Below the pieces are notes generated by a model, which was not told the origin of the DNA, did not search any database, and saw nothing but the letters and a program-made list of their open reading frames with translations. Shown here one piece after another: positions 1 to 12,659 of a stretch of DNA of 64,000 nucleotides; position 1 is the first letter of the stretch, and every line of letters begins with the position of its first letter. Made by a program: the position numbers and the translations under genes. Source of the DNA: Cornus controversa (Eukaryota > Streptophyta > Magnoliopsida > Cornales > Cornaceae); assembly GCA_026545225.1 (NCBI GenBank), contig CM048846.1, positions 19,634,501 to 19,698,500 on the forward strand. Direction: 5' to 3'.

Positions 1-3000
1 TTTTGAATAAATTACACTGACACCCTAAGATTTGTCGTTATTACACCTAAATACAACTTATCACGCGTGATATTCAATTGCTCCCTATCTTACACTAGCA
101 CACATTGCCATCTAAATGACATCGTGTGTGCTCTGACACATGGTAAAATGACCACATTGCTCTTTGACTTCTAAAGCTACCCTTTTAACTATTAACTTAC
201 CAATTTACACATTCAAACTAAAAGGTGATCAGGCAAGTTGAGAGCATAGTGAGCTCACATATCAACTCTTTCTCATATTTCAGTAGCACATTATGAAGAA
301 AAAAAAAGTACAGACTTTACTTATATGGTCTAGGTTAAATCATTAGATAGATAATTGGAGAACCTTGAACCTAAGTTATATTAGATTATTGATTGGACTT
401 CATGATCAATCCATGTGGCTTAAAGGATTGATCCCTAACAAACAGTGTAGAGGGATTAATCCATCCTATAGTGCGAGAAATTGATTAACTTGTATGAAAA
501 CTCGAGTTTTACAAGTTTTCTTAATCTAATAGAAAGAGAGAGAATATGAGAAGAAAGAAAGAAAAAAACCAAAAGACAAAAAAATATTGTTCATATTCTG
601 CAAGGAAAAAAAGAAAAAGAAAAGTTCATCAAAATCTATGGAGGAAATGTTGGATTTGTTATGGACTTCGCTATTTATATCTTCCACTCTTAACTCCACC
701 AAAATCCACCACTTAAAAAAATCTTTCAAAATTTATGACTTTTTGAATACACCCAAACTTTTGTAGACTTTTTTAAAATTGTAATTGAATATAGCATTAT
801 TTATATGGACTCTTAAAAAATTTATAAAAGTATAGATTGATACACCCAGGCTTTTAAAGTCTTTTAAAATCCTTTGAGATCCTAATTGAATACACTGTCC
901 TAAATATTATGAAATAAATTCATAAAGTTGTTAAAACAGTGTTGAGAAGAAACGATAATAGAAAATAAATACAAGTCATGTTCAACCATGTGAATATATC
1001 AGTCATGTTCTTCTACCACATAGCTTGCATGTGTTGAATGGTGATACCGCATCAGTTATGTGACGTGATATCACCATTGTAACATATAATTTCTCACAAT
1101 AAAATAAAGAGTAAGAAAGCATGCAATGTCTTATTAGAGATTTGAATTCTCAATCTTTCGCTTGGAAGGAAGAAATGAAATCACTTGACTAAACCTTTTA
1201 TAATGATAAAAAGTCTCTTAATTGGACAATTTCCTAAAAAAAAATATTCAGTGCAATTATGGCAAACCTCAGAAGAAGTCAGTGCAATTATAGTAAATCT
1301 CATGGGATGTTATTGTATTTTATCTTATTTGAAAATATAATGTGATATTATAATTCAATGGAAAATTTGTCTTTTCACTCTTAAAATTTATTCCGGCCAC
1401 CGTTGACCAAAATCTCATGAGAGGTCAATGACTTTAACCCTAATTCTTAATACACTATTACATAATATCATAGAAAGCTTCTCATCCAATGGGGGAATTG
1501 GTAGACTTTGATTCAAGGTAATGCTAAAAATCATTGTGATACGAGACTTTAAATCTCATAAAAGTGTGAACGACATGGAAATTTAAAGAGTTTGGGTAAG
1601 TCACAAATAAGAATAACGACTACTGCTCTTTTTGATGACTCTCCTAGTTCATGATAAAAAAGATAAAAGAACTAGCCTACCAAACACCCTCTTCAAAAAG
1701 GAGAGTAGGGGCACATCAAAAGGTACGTCAAAAATTAAATACATAATTTTGTTTTTGTTATAATCTATCAATCACTGACTTAAATGTTGGAGTATACCTG
1801 AACGGTACTCTGCCAATGCTGGTCCTAATTCACGTCTCCTCTGTCTTGTAAAAAACTCTCACGAGACCGAATCATACAGAATTTTTGCATCTAACACATT
1901 ATAAGTTAGAATTACTTCATTCAATTCCATTAAAATTAGGCTCATTCAAGGTGAGTCATGGCATGACAAGACAAATTTTTTAAGACCATTTATCCATAGA
2001 GTAAATCAATTTATTGAAAAGAAAATTCTTACTTGCACTTGAGTTGGCTTAAGACAGTTGGATACATGTACTTATTGAAAAGTAGATATTTGATAGATAC
2101 TTGGAGTAACAAATTTGTTATCTCTATCATTATTAGTTTGCATAAGAATGTTAAATGATTGTTACAATGGGAATGATAGTTGATTTAATAAAATACACAC
2201 TTAAGAATGCCATAATTTTGGTGATGGACATGGTGGCTTTATCGATCACGGGTATAAATTTATCTACTCTAACAATAAAAAAAAGAATGAATAATCAAAA
2301 TGACAGAAGTGATAATCACATGAATTTTCATCTTTTGGTTAATTACATATAAAGTTAAACTTTTATATCCTCTTTATTTTGACCTGATTAAACTGTCATA
2401 TTTGACAAACTCGTATCATTTTACTATTTGATTAGATGAAAATAACAAAAAAAATAAAGTAGATGAAAATTTTTAAAGCACTTTCAGGGTTTAGATAGCA
2501 CGAAAAGGAAGATTTTGAGGGAACATAATTTTTCATAATCACCTAACATTCTATAAAAAAAATTCTACAATTCGATTTCTTGAGAAGTTTTAATAAAATT
2601 TATAAAAATACCCTTTCCTTTCTTGTAAATTTCACACATTCCAAACAATAAAATGGTAATTTTTCATATTTTTCTTTTTTTAAAAAAATTCATACTAATC
2701 AAATGTAATTTGAAAAATGTATTTTTTTTTTAACGGTAATTTGTAAAATGTATTTTTCTTTCATTCAGTTAACTTTTTTTCACTTTTCACTTTTCACTAT
2801 TAGATTTCATTGACCAAACGAACCCTTAAGACATTTTGACATGAATTTTGTAGAACTAAGACTATTTTAATGCGAGAAACCTAATAATTTTATTTGTGCA
2901 TGATTTCTCATAGGTTGTTGATATCCATGCTCCACTGAAGATCTCAATGGCTCCACTCTCTTTTCTCTTTAAAATAAAATTACAAAATAGTCCATAGACA

Positions 3001-3840
3001 AAATATTTGATTCTTACATTTTTAATACCATAATTGTTATTCTTTATTAAAGTCAGTCCCTCTCACATTTTGTCTTTGAGATTGAAAATTGACTATACAC
3101 ATACAAATATATATATACTACTTAAAAGTTTCCTTCTTAATCAAACAAGTTTTCCTTGACTTGCTTATAGAACTATACATTAGAGTTTTTATTTAAGCAA
3201 GTCTAGAGTTTTTTTTAATTTTAATTCAATTAAATATTATTATACATGGTAAAGCCTACTTTTAATTTAATGTTTTTATCATTTGACCTTCTAACCTTCC
3301 AAACAGTCTCATACATTGATGCATCATAGGTTTTACGCAGCCTTACACCCTTGTAATGGGTTGACTTTTAATAGTTCATAAATTTACATTACCTGCTTAA
3401 AAAGTTAAAGTAATAGAATAATAAGACTTATAATTTAATGAAAATGACAACGAAATTCCAGCTACTTGGCTATTAAAAATATATATTAAAGGTGTTTTGA
3501 CCACAGAAAGTGCATATAAATCATATATATAACGTGTATCTATTTGTATTATCCTAAAATCAGATGGGCAGCAGGGCAGCAACTCCACTTGCGACTCACG
3601 CATCTGCATATGCAATAAGCCAATAACATAATATAATTGTTAAAAAAAAAATTACATAATAAAAGTTAGAATAATCCACTGAGGCCCGGTGTATGGTAAC
3701 CACATACAGCTTTGACATGAACGGCTGCATTCTATAAGTGGGCCACCTGGTGATCTGATAGATGTCCTGAGGAGAGAAACTCGCAGGAGAGAATGAAAAG
3801 AAATGGAAGTCAATATGTTCCTCAACCAATTTCATCTCTC
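1..3840. other. Intergenic region upstream of the membrane-protein gene
   Basis: No coding region is supported here. The sequence is AT-rich with only short chance frames. It contains a diffuse repeat around 690-900 whose two halves both carry 'gaatacacc' and 'aattgaata' motifs, probably an old terminal-inverted-repeat element. It also has simple AT and homopolymer tracts and a TATATA/ATATAT dyad at about 3846-3890. The last 300 bases before the gene are CT-rich, as is common in plant promoters and leaders. Confidence 0.6.
690..900. repeat. Possible old inverted-repeat element
   Basis: Two stretches, about 735-790 and 835-895, share the words gaatacaccc/tgatacaccc, cttttgtagac/cttttaaagtc and taattgaata. 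This gives a loose direct/inverted repeat structure typical of decayed MITEs. No target duplication could be defined, so class and exact borders are unknown. Confidence 0.3.
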
Positions 3841-4081
3841 TCTCTCTATATATACATACGTGTATATATATATATATTTATATATACACGTACACAAACA
3901 AATATAAACATGTAAATATATTTTGTTCTCTGAATATCTTTTTCTGATATCCTGCTGTTTGATTCTGGTTGGGTTTGGTGCCTTTGTTCTCTCTCTCTCT
4001 CTTTGTCAGCTTCTTGCAGCCCACGACTCTCTGTGTGTCTCTTCCTCTCTCATATTATTTGTGCCTAATCGTGTTAGGAGC

Positions 4082-4088
4082 TATAAAT
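4082..4088 (+). promoter_or_regulatory. Candidate TATA box of the membrane-protein gene
   Basis: TATAAAT lies 67 bases upstream of the chosen ATG at 4155, in a CT-rich stretch (tctctc tracts at 3990-4060) of the kind common in plant core promoters. An alternative TATATATA at about 3848 would give a leader of roughly 270 bases. Sequence alone does not decide between them. Confidence 0.35.
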
Positions 4089-4154
4089 CTGAGTTGGGTT
4101 GAGTTCTCTTTCATAGTTGTATTCTTATAATCTTATTCCTCTAATATTTTGTGT

Positions 4155-4631
4155 ATGGATATATCGAACACTTTGAAAGAATGTTTGAAGATAATCTATG
4201 TGGTTTTTGCCTTCTGCTCTGCCCTCTGTTTGGGTGCTCTCAAAAGTTTGTTCTTCTTCTTCTTCTTCTTCTTTTTTGTTTTTCTGTACTTTGAATTTTC
4301 TTGTAGTTCTTTGTTCATTTTGATTAAGGGGTTTTTTTATTTTACAGTTGCCATATTATTTTCATGATTTTTCCTATATATATATTTAAATTTTGCAGGT
4401 TTACTGGTGGGTCCAATTGCTGGTCTGATAATGATAATAGGAAATGTTGGGGTGATTTTGGGGCTCTTCCCTGCACATGTTGCTTGGACTGTCTACACCA
4501 TTGTCAAGTGACTACTTCTAAAACCCTTTTTTTTCCTTTCTCCATTCCTCGACTAAAACATTTGTTTCTATGTTACTGATTTGATCATTGAAGATTGAAT
4601 TTCATGTTGTTTATTTAAATTTCTGGTATTG

Positions 4632-4707
<76 letters not shown>

Positions 4708-7700
4708 CATTTGTTCTATGTTGCTGATTTGATCAATGTTTTTAACCACAGGACTAGTAGATTTGATGCATCACTTAAAGTAGCTTTCCTATTTGCTTTG
4801 CCTGCTTTATTCGGTATTTGGTTGGGTCTGAGTATTGCTGGTAGTGCTCTTGTGGGTGTGGGCTATGGCTTCTTCACTCCGTGGGTTTCTGCTTTTGAAG
4901 CCTTCAGATATGAGAATGAATCTAAAAAGTTCTTCCACTGCATTGTGGTAAACTTTTTCCCTATCTGTCACACTCTTAGGGTTTTTTTTTTTTTTTTTTT
5001 TTGTTGGTAATACAACTAGTTTCCTTTTTTCTTTTTCTTTTTCTTTTTCCTTCAATAGGATGGGACTTGGGGAACAATCAAAGGCAGCTGCACCGTGGTT
5101 CGGGATTTTGCTGACCTTTGCTATCACTCATACCCACTCTACTTGAAAGAGTTGCGCGAATCCCCCTGTTCAAATGAGCTTCAATCTCTTAGGTAATGTT
5201 GTTTCTAAGTACTAATTTGAACTAGGAATGAGATTTATCATGTAATTTCATAGCTATCTATATGATTAGTATGTCCATCACAAAATTTGTAACAACAAAA
5301 TGATGGATGCAAAAAAACTGAATAATTGATTTGTTCCTACTATGTGAAGAAAAGAAACGATTACTATTAGAATGCACTCATTTGAAGCTATCTTGCAGGT
5401 TTGTTTATGTGCCTGGATGTATAATTGTTGGCCTAATGGGACTAATTGTGGAGATTCCACTTTACACGGCGATTGCCATAGTAAAGAGTCCATACATGTT
5501 GTTCAAGGGCTGGCACAGACTGATACATGATCTAATCAGCAGAGAAGGTCCATTTCTAGAGACGGCTTGTATACCAATTGCTGGTTTGACAATCCTTTTG
5601 TGGCCTCTAGTCGTAATTGGGAGTATCATAATGGCTGTTTTTTCGAGCTTCTTTATAGGATTGTATGGATCAGTTATAGTATATCAGGTATATACTGGAA
5701 TCCAAATACGAGTAAATATGTATATATATATAACCTTTGTATAGTTAGCTTTGCTGCAGTGCTGCCTTAACACTTAACTTACGCGTAAACCTTGATATAA
5801 ATGTAGGAAAGGTCTTTCCAGAAAGGTGTTGCTTATGTGATTGCAATGGTTGCTGAATTTGATGAGTACACTAATGATTGGCTTTACCTCCGTGAGGGGT
5901 CTATCCTCCCAAAGTAACCATTCTTCCAATCATTTCTTATTTTCCATTTTAATGCACATAGGTTATAGCTTGTTAAACAATGCTTTTATAGCTCCTCTAT
6001 ATTGGGATTTGTCAATTTTTTATGATAGAAATTATCTTGATCAATGCTAGGCCTCAATATCGGAAGAAGAAAGTCTCTCACTCATCAGAGATCTCTGTTG
6101 GGAAGAATAATTTATCTGGAGGCAGAATCAGCTCTGTTATCGCAGAAGCACCTGCAAGGCTTATGCCAACCTTGTCATCTTCAAGGTCGATTAGGAATGC
6201 AATACAAGAAGTGAAAATGGTGCAGGTATGCTCTTATTTAGTGAGGCACAAATTTGGGTTTTTTGCTTCATTTGTGGATCATATACAATCATATATATAA
6301 ATTGATGTTCGAGTTACATTTGTTCTTTCTGAAAAACTGCAGTTTGTTTAACACTACTAAAAATCCTAACTGAACATCAATGGCAAGAGGGTAGTCACTG
6401 TTTGAATTTCTGTCTGCCACATTGGGATATATATAAATGTCGCAGTGTAGAATACATGCTAAAAGATCAGTGTTCATATACTGAATAGATTAGATTTTAT
6501 ATGAAACCATTTCTTCAAATGAATAGCATGAAAAGCCTCGTCAATTTGAAAGAAAAAAAAATCCATACTCTTCCATTTTGGCATATATTGATTTATTCAG
6601 AGTGAATTACTTTGTCAATATTATTGATGTAGATTGTCTCTCTGTTTACATTTGGCAAAAACAGAAGAAACAAAATATGAAAAGAATGGCTGCTGTTTCA
6701 AATTATTATGAGATTTGGAACATCATAAAAGCTTGATTTAAGGAAGTTATGTCTCTCCTCTCAGTGCTCACGACCCGCCTTACACCGTGTAGATATTTTC
6801 CGCTTTACGGACTCTCCTCTCGGTGCTCACGGTTTTCCTTAAATTGCGTCTACAAGGTTAGGACGTGTCCACACATTGTCATTAAACGTCCCTCCCAGGT
6901 GATGTGGGACGTCACAAGTTAAAAATCACCAACAAAAAATTATGATTATTGTGAAAGTTCACGACTAATTCCTTGTTGCTTATTCTGTTTTGAGATTAAT
7001 GTAATTGTACATTGTGTTTTGGCTCAAAATGCCACAGATATGGGGAAACATGATGAAGTCTTGTGAAATGAGGGGCAAGGTATTGTTGGATGCCAATGCG
7101 ATAAGACCAGCAGACCTCTGTGAGTGGATAAATGCAAAAAATAGCAACGAGGCAGCCATTGTTGGCGTCGGTTTGCCTTGTTATTCATTCTTTCAGACTC
7201 TCCTTCACTCCATCAAATCTGGATCGGATGGTCTTTTGCTTCTTGATGATCTCGAAATCACCCATCTAAACCGACCCCATGACAGATTGTTGGACTGGTT
7301 CTTCCAACCGATAATGGTCCTAAAGGAACAGATCAAGGTCATGGAATTGGGAGAAGGTGAGGTAAAGTTTCTCGAGAAAGTTGTTCTGTTTGGAAGCGAT
7401 ACTAAACAAATGGAAACTTGGAAAAATGGCAGTGTGGTACCTCCAGATGCTCTTAGAGCTGCTCAAATTGATGGCATCAGCAGAAGGTAAGAACTAATAC
7501 GAAGGACATGTGACTTTGACATGTTTGCTCTTTGAAGATAACCTTAAAAACATAGTGGAGGATGTCATTTGCACACAATGTTTAAACATGCTCCAATTCT
7601 TCCACTCAATCATAGGAGGAATTGTATATGTTAATTATTCTATTTTAACTCTTTTGCTTAATTTTCTCGATGGAAGATGATTATTTCTCCCAACACCACT

Positions 7701-7870
7701 GATATTCTTTTTGCAGGATGATGGGGATGATAAGAAGTATATCCAAGTTTCCCACTTACAGAAGGAAATATCGCCAGGTTGTGAAGGCCTTGATGGTATA
7801 TTCGATGGAAAAGGAGGGTTCCATCCGATCAATTTCTAGCAGATCAGTTGTTTCTGTTGAAGTTGTGTAG
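4155..7870 (+). CDS. Multi-pass membrane protein of unknown function (At3g27390/At4g37030 family)
   Basis: Exons: 4155-4245, 4399-4507, 4752-4947, 5059-5192, 5399-5687, 5807-5913, 6051-6225, 7038-7486, 7717-7870. All introns are GT-AG and all phases close to 567 codons ending in TAG. The N-terminal half is hydrophobic, with membrane segments near residues 11-60, 78-110, 178-205 and 230-268. Conserved words I recognise from this plant family are GPIAGLIMIIGNVGVILGLF, FDASLKVA, DGTWGTIKGSCTVVRDFAD, VPGCIIVG, ISREGPFLETACIPIAGLT and EFDEYTNDWLYLREGSILP. Residues 309-567 are soluble, with a basic serine-rich linker and a helical C-terminal region, so a membrane-anchored protein with a cytosolic tail is plausible. 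The family has no established biochemical role that I know of. The ATG at 4155 is chosen because the codons before it are not ATG and it gives the short N terminus typical of relatives. Intron 7 (6226-7037) holds a repeat fragment. Confidence 0.93.
4639..4706. repeat. (CT)n-(AT)n compound microsatellite in intron 2
   Basis: A CT dinucleotide run passes directly into an AT run within intron 2 of the membrane-protein gene. Compound CT/AT runs recur at 18905, 25075 and 36280. Confidence 0.9.
6750..6930. repeat. GC-richer repeat fragment in intron 7
   Basis: The stretch is clearly GC-richer than its intron. It contains a direct repeat: ctctcctctcagtgctcacg at about 6752 and ctctcctctcggtgctcacg at about 6810. 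It ends with 'gatgtgggacgtcacaa', a phrase I associate with plant LTR-type repeats. I read it as an inserted LTR-like or TRIM fragment; no borders or target duplication were found. Confidence 0.4.
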
Positions 7871-10352
7871 AAGGAACTTCAATCAATTTGTTACTTTTTG
7901 TCCTTATAGATACTCTTAGTTTATGAAATCATTTTGGTTATAGTTACACCAATTTCTGTTAATATGTAGATTTTATTTTTCGCTATTAAAGTGTTTTTTT
8001 TTTTTTCAGTTGTGTATATCATTTTTTGATTCAAGGCTGGAAAACAATTCAATTTGAGAAAACAGCAACAACATGCTCCCATATTCATTCTTGTGAACGA
8101 AAAAAAACTTGATTGCGTCCATTGTACCGTGCACCGGAATAATCATAGTCTTAGGTGTAGTGGTGGATTTCAACACGTGTACTACACCTAAAGCTGTGAT
8201 TATTCTGGTGCATGGTGCAACGGGAAATTTTGTTTAATTATACTATAACAATTGAATTGTAAGAAATTTTGAAAATTATTTTCTTAAGCTACACCAAAAA
8301 GTCCTAATGCTTTCGTATAATTTAAAGTGTCTAGAATTTAAATCCAAAGAGATGACACTTCCCTCTCCATTTGCATCCCAATACTGAAAGTTATAATATA
8401 TATTTGGGTAAAGTGCTAAAAAAAGGATGCTATACAAAAAATGTGCAAGTGCATATAACTTTCTAATATTTGAAAATTATGTGCAAATACTCCTCTTTTC
8501 GTTAATTGTCAATTTTGACTCTAAAGTACTCTTTTTAAATGACCACAAAACCCCTAACAAATTATTGATATAATTTTAGCGAAATGTTCTTTTGGATGTT
8601 TCGCTTCTTATATGTTTATTTTAACTTTATTTTTTATTTTCAGAAGAGGTATTTTAGACATTTTATTCTTCAAATTGATGAAATGTACTTATTTGCATAT
8701 TTTTAAAAAGGGTAAAGTGGGAGAAAGAAAAAAAAACCATGTGATATATATATAGTGCATATACCTCTGTATATTAAAAAACACTCCCCAGGTTATAAAG
8801 TTTGCAAATAAGTATTTATGTGTTCCAAAAGACTAAAATGACTTTGTATTAATATAATAAAGTAATATTAAAGGCAAAAGTGCAAAAACTCCCCCTTGAA
8901 CTTTTCCAAATGTGCAAATTCACCTTTTGAACTATTTTTTGAAGTAAGTTAGTCTCTCATCTTACAAAATTTGGCATGTTAACTCCCTGGCAGAACTATA
9001 ATGACATATATGCTCTTTACTATGAGCATTATGCCATTTTCTCTATAAATAATATTTTTAAAAATTCAAAAAATAAAAAATAGTTAGATAAAATTTCTAA
9101 ATAATAAGTTTAGAAATATAAAAAAGTAAAAGGCCACTAGAATTTTATTTATGCATTTTATCTAACTATTTTTTAGTAAAAAAAAATTAGTTAGAAAATT
9201 TACATACAACTTGCATATTATTATAAGTTGTAATTATCAAATATTGTTCAACTGCTTCCTTTCGTGAGCATGAAGCATCTACACGCTTTTAATTGTAACT
9301 TAGGATCTAATCTGATGGACATTAATTAAAAAAAAATGTTTTCATTATTATAAAAAACTTACTAATTTTTTCAATTACTATTAAATACTTTTGGGTGAAA
9401 TGACAAAAGTGAACAATTCTATTGATACAATTTAAACAGCCTTTCTTTTCACTATCACCAATGCAATATCTTAATATGTAATTTAGCAGTAGTTTGTATG
9501 TGTAACTTTCCAACCAACCATAGTGTCTTACACCTTAGTTGATTTCATATTCCATTACTATACTGTTCTTTTTAATTTATATAATGTTTCCAAAAAATTT
9601 AATAATTTAATTGAGATTTAATTTATTATTATATAATGCATGCAAGTAATATGTAATTTATATAATGTTTGCATAAAATTTAATAATAAAAGCTAAAACT
9701 AGTCTTTGGTTTAATTGAGATTTAATTTATTATTATATAATGCGTGCATGTAATATCGTGGTTGTGGACCTGTGGTGGTGTTACGGTGATGATGACAATA
9801 GTTGTCAATGGAGATATCATATAATTGAATGAAAAAATGGAATTGTATTGAAATAATTTTTTTTTTAATTTCTTCTTTTTTATGAAAATTATTATCAAGA
9901 TATATAATTTTCGTATAAGTCAATAAGTAATTAACACAAGCGTGGTAGAATAATTATTAGTCACAGTCAAGCAATTTGCAAGTAGAATATCCTTTCAACC
10001 ACAACCCTAATTGCAACTTTATTATGTCAATTATTGAGCGAAATCGATACCCATTGGTGTTCTGCCACTTTGCATTCAAAATAATTTAGTATCTTTAGCT
10101 CACAAAAAGAAAAGATATGTATGGTATGTAGAAATTCTTTGATTTTTTTCTTTTAATAGAATTGACCACTTTAGTCATTTCACCTCAATGATATTTAATG
10201 GTAATTGAGAATTTATTAAGTTAAACAAAGACTTTTTGATTAATATTCGTTCGATTAGATTCTAATATTATAATTAAAAGTGTGAAGGCTTCTCCTTGCT
10301 TACCAGAGTACTTATATATATATATATATATATATATGAAACTTAGACAATA
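7871..10352. other. Intergenic repeat-rich region downstream of the membrane-protein gene
   Basis: No gene is visible. The 3' end of the preceding transcript should lie within the first few hundred bases. Beyond it are a GGGTAAAGTGC-ended repeat (8406-8710), another stretch with repeated 'gtgcaaa' words at 8870-9010, and AT-rich sequence. In 9600-9750 the phrase aatttattattatataatgc occurs twice (about 9620 and 9724), a short local direct duplication. Confidence 0.6.
8406..8710 (+). repeat. GGGTAAAGTGC-ended non-autonomous repeat, copy 1
   Basis: It starts with gggtaaagtgctaaaaaa and shares successive blocks with the reverse complement of 23827-24318: tatacaaaaaatgtgca, gtgcatataactttct, tttttaaatgacca, and a closing gtattttagacatttta block. 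The shared order of blocks shows a dispersed repeat family. No coding capacity is present. I could not fix a target duplication. Confidence 0.6.
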
Positions 10353-11415
10353 GGAAAAATTACCACCTAATCCTACTTTTGCATCTTAAAGACAATTAAG
10401 TCCTATAAAATTTTAGTTAGGACTCAAAAGTTATACTTTTGAGATTTATTTCCAACAAAGTTCTATAAAAATTAGAATACCTCTTTTACCCATATAGTAT
10501 TGGTTGGATTTTTTTTACATGAGGCTTTTCTTTTTCGTTTTTTTTTTCTTTTGCACTTGTCCTTGTTAGAAGATAGTAGGCAAGACAGATTTAATGATAC
10601 AGACTATTATTATTATTATTATTATTATTATTTTTAAGATAGGTTGATTATTTCATTTATATGGACAATATTAGTTAAATTATAGGTAGTAATTAATGTT
10701 TACATTTCTCTTTCGTAGTTTAAACATTAATTAAATTTATTATGCTGGTTGTGGTATGTTTTGTGATACTTTAAGAAACCTAAATTAATCTCTGGGTTAT
10801 TCTCATTTCTTGTTCTTGTTGGATCAATCTATATTAAATTGTTGGTATTTTACGAAAATATATTTCCTTTTTAAAACATTAATTAAATTTTACCACAAAT
10901 TGCTATATGGTATAAATTTGAAAGCATAAACCTCGTTTCTTCTCTGTCTTCAATTAAATTTATAATTATAATTTTTTTTTCTTTTTAGCTCCTATATCTT
11001 TGGTTTCCGAAAAGTTCCCATTTTCTTTCTATTTCTTTCTAATATTTAGATAGATTGAGCCATAACTTATTCATATTTTTTTGCTTTTCCTTTTTCTTTT
11101 TTTTTTCTTTCTCAGTGCAATAGCGGGTAAGTATAAACAAAAATGGAAAGAACTATACATATGGAAACATATAATATTAATTCCAAGAGATGTTATTTGG
11201 TCTTTGGTATCCTGTAATTATAATGTGATCTAAAGAAAATAATGAATGAGTTTCATGCGTGTTACTTTAGTAATAAGGGTAATAGTGGAACAAAGTTTAA
11301 ATTTGAACTCATTTGGAAATAGATCTCAAAAGTATGACTTCTTTGTTCTAATGAAATATTTTTAGGACTTAATTGTCTTTAAGACGCAAAAGTAGGATTA
11401 GGGTGTAATTTTTCC
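10353..11415. mobile_element. Mutator-type TIR element, 1.06 kb, with 9-bp target duplication
   Basis: The ends read GGAAAAATTAC and GTAATTTTTCC. The inverted repeat continues inward for about 75-80 bases with few mismatches: cctaatcctacttttgc, tcttaaagacaattaagtcc. The flanks are tagacaata (10344-10352) and taaacaata (11416-11424), an 8/9 match of the 9-bp length characteristic of Mutator-like elements. The interior is AT-rich and has no transposase frame, so the element is non-autonomous. The same terminal sequences recur at 32462, 33301 and 42845. Confidence 0.8.
10601..10632. repeat. (ATT)n microsatellite
   Basis: About ten ATT units, inside the Mutator-type element at 10353-11415. Confidence 0.9.
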
Positions 11416-11529
11416 TAAACAATATATAAGTTATCAGTAATGACCTTTTGCTCACCGGTTAATAAGAAATTTCAACATTAAATCTCCAAAAGCAAGATGA
11501 CAGATTGCTTATTCATAATCCGTCTCATC

Positions 11530-12055
11530 AACACCCCTCTCCTGTTTGGGTTCCTCTCCAGTTGAGACACTCAAGCTGAATTTTGATGCTTCATTTGATA
11601 TTTCTTCACGTCGGACTGGGGGAGGCATCATTCTGAGAAACCACAATGGTCATCTCCTCAAATGAATGGGCCTAATTTTCCATAATGTTGCTTCAGCAAA
11701 TACAGCAGAGGCTCTCACTCTCCGACAATCCATCCAACTCTGCCTTCATTGGGGATTATCCAAAGTAATTTTTGAAGGCGACTGTCAAACCCTTATGAAC
11801 CTCAAGCTCATTGAAAAGTCTATAGTGCCGGTCATTATTGATATACAGAATCTTCTCTTACTTGAATCTGAGTTTTCTCTCCATTGGATACCAAGATCAG
11901 CAAATAGAACAGCTCATGATGCTAGTAGATTCGCTTGTAGAAGCGAGTGTTCAGACCCATCTTTTGATTTGGGCCCTTCTCTTCCCTCTTGTGTGAGGGT
12001 TTCTCTCTTCATTGACTCTTGTTTTATTTCCTAGTTGTTTGTATTTGCTTTGCCA
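11530..12055 (+). pseudogene. Decayed RNase H domain (RVT_3 type), LINE-derived remnant
   Basis: The frame from 11571 reads LKLNFDAS, GGGIILRN, an in-frame TGA at 11663-11665, then continues to TAG at 12032-12034 with AEALTLRQSIQLC, KVIFEGDCQTLMN and HWIPRSANRTAHDASRFA. These match the order of the RNase H-like domain found at the 3' end of plant LINE polyproteins and in many loose copies in plant genomes: the first catalytic Asp in NFDAS, Glu in AEAL, Asp in EGDC, and the final HxxR...AHDASR block. An upstream tryptophan-proline segment (tgggttcct, about 11549) is in another frame, implying a frameshift. Neither a reverse transcriptase nor an endonuclease domain is present. The sequence after the stop runs into an A/AT-rich tail, compatible with a LINE 3' end. 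I take this as a dead fragment rather than a gene. Confidence 0.75.
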
Positions 12056-12595
12056 AAAAAATATATATATATATATAATAACTGTTGGATATGATCCAAG
12101 TGTAAAAAAGATAATTACCAAAAAATATTTTTGTATAAGCTATTGCTTAATATAATTAATAGATTTAATTATTTCTGTATTCATGGTGAGAAAGAATTTC
12201 TTACTCACTAGTGCGCAAAGATCATTTGTATGCTATTACTTAGTATAATTAATAGATTCAATTATAATTAGAGAATTAGTTTTTTTCTTCTTTTTTTGTA
12301 GAAATAGATTCCAATTTAAAATTAAGCCAATTAGATTGGAATGTTCTAAGAGGCTATATATCATCATTCTCAACAACAACAACAAAAATGAATAAATAAA
12401 CTATTGACGATTTTAGGCCCAAGTAGGTTAGGCCCGTCCCCATGCTAGATGGCATGCCCAACCCAGTGGTTAGTCCTGCACTTAGTTTTGAACCCAGCAA
12501 ACCTGAGCCTAGACACTTTCTAGCCAGGCCAAGTTTGGCCCTTTCTACTTTCCATAAAGAGAACAAGAAAAATAAAATAATAAAGGAATTCTTGT

Positions 12596-12659
<64 letters not shown>

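Noticed and set aside
4807-5127. 106-residue minus-strand open frame inside the membrane-protein gene
   Set aside because: It lies antisense to exons 3-4 and the intron between them; the plus-strand exons are strongly supported by family conservation.
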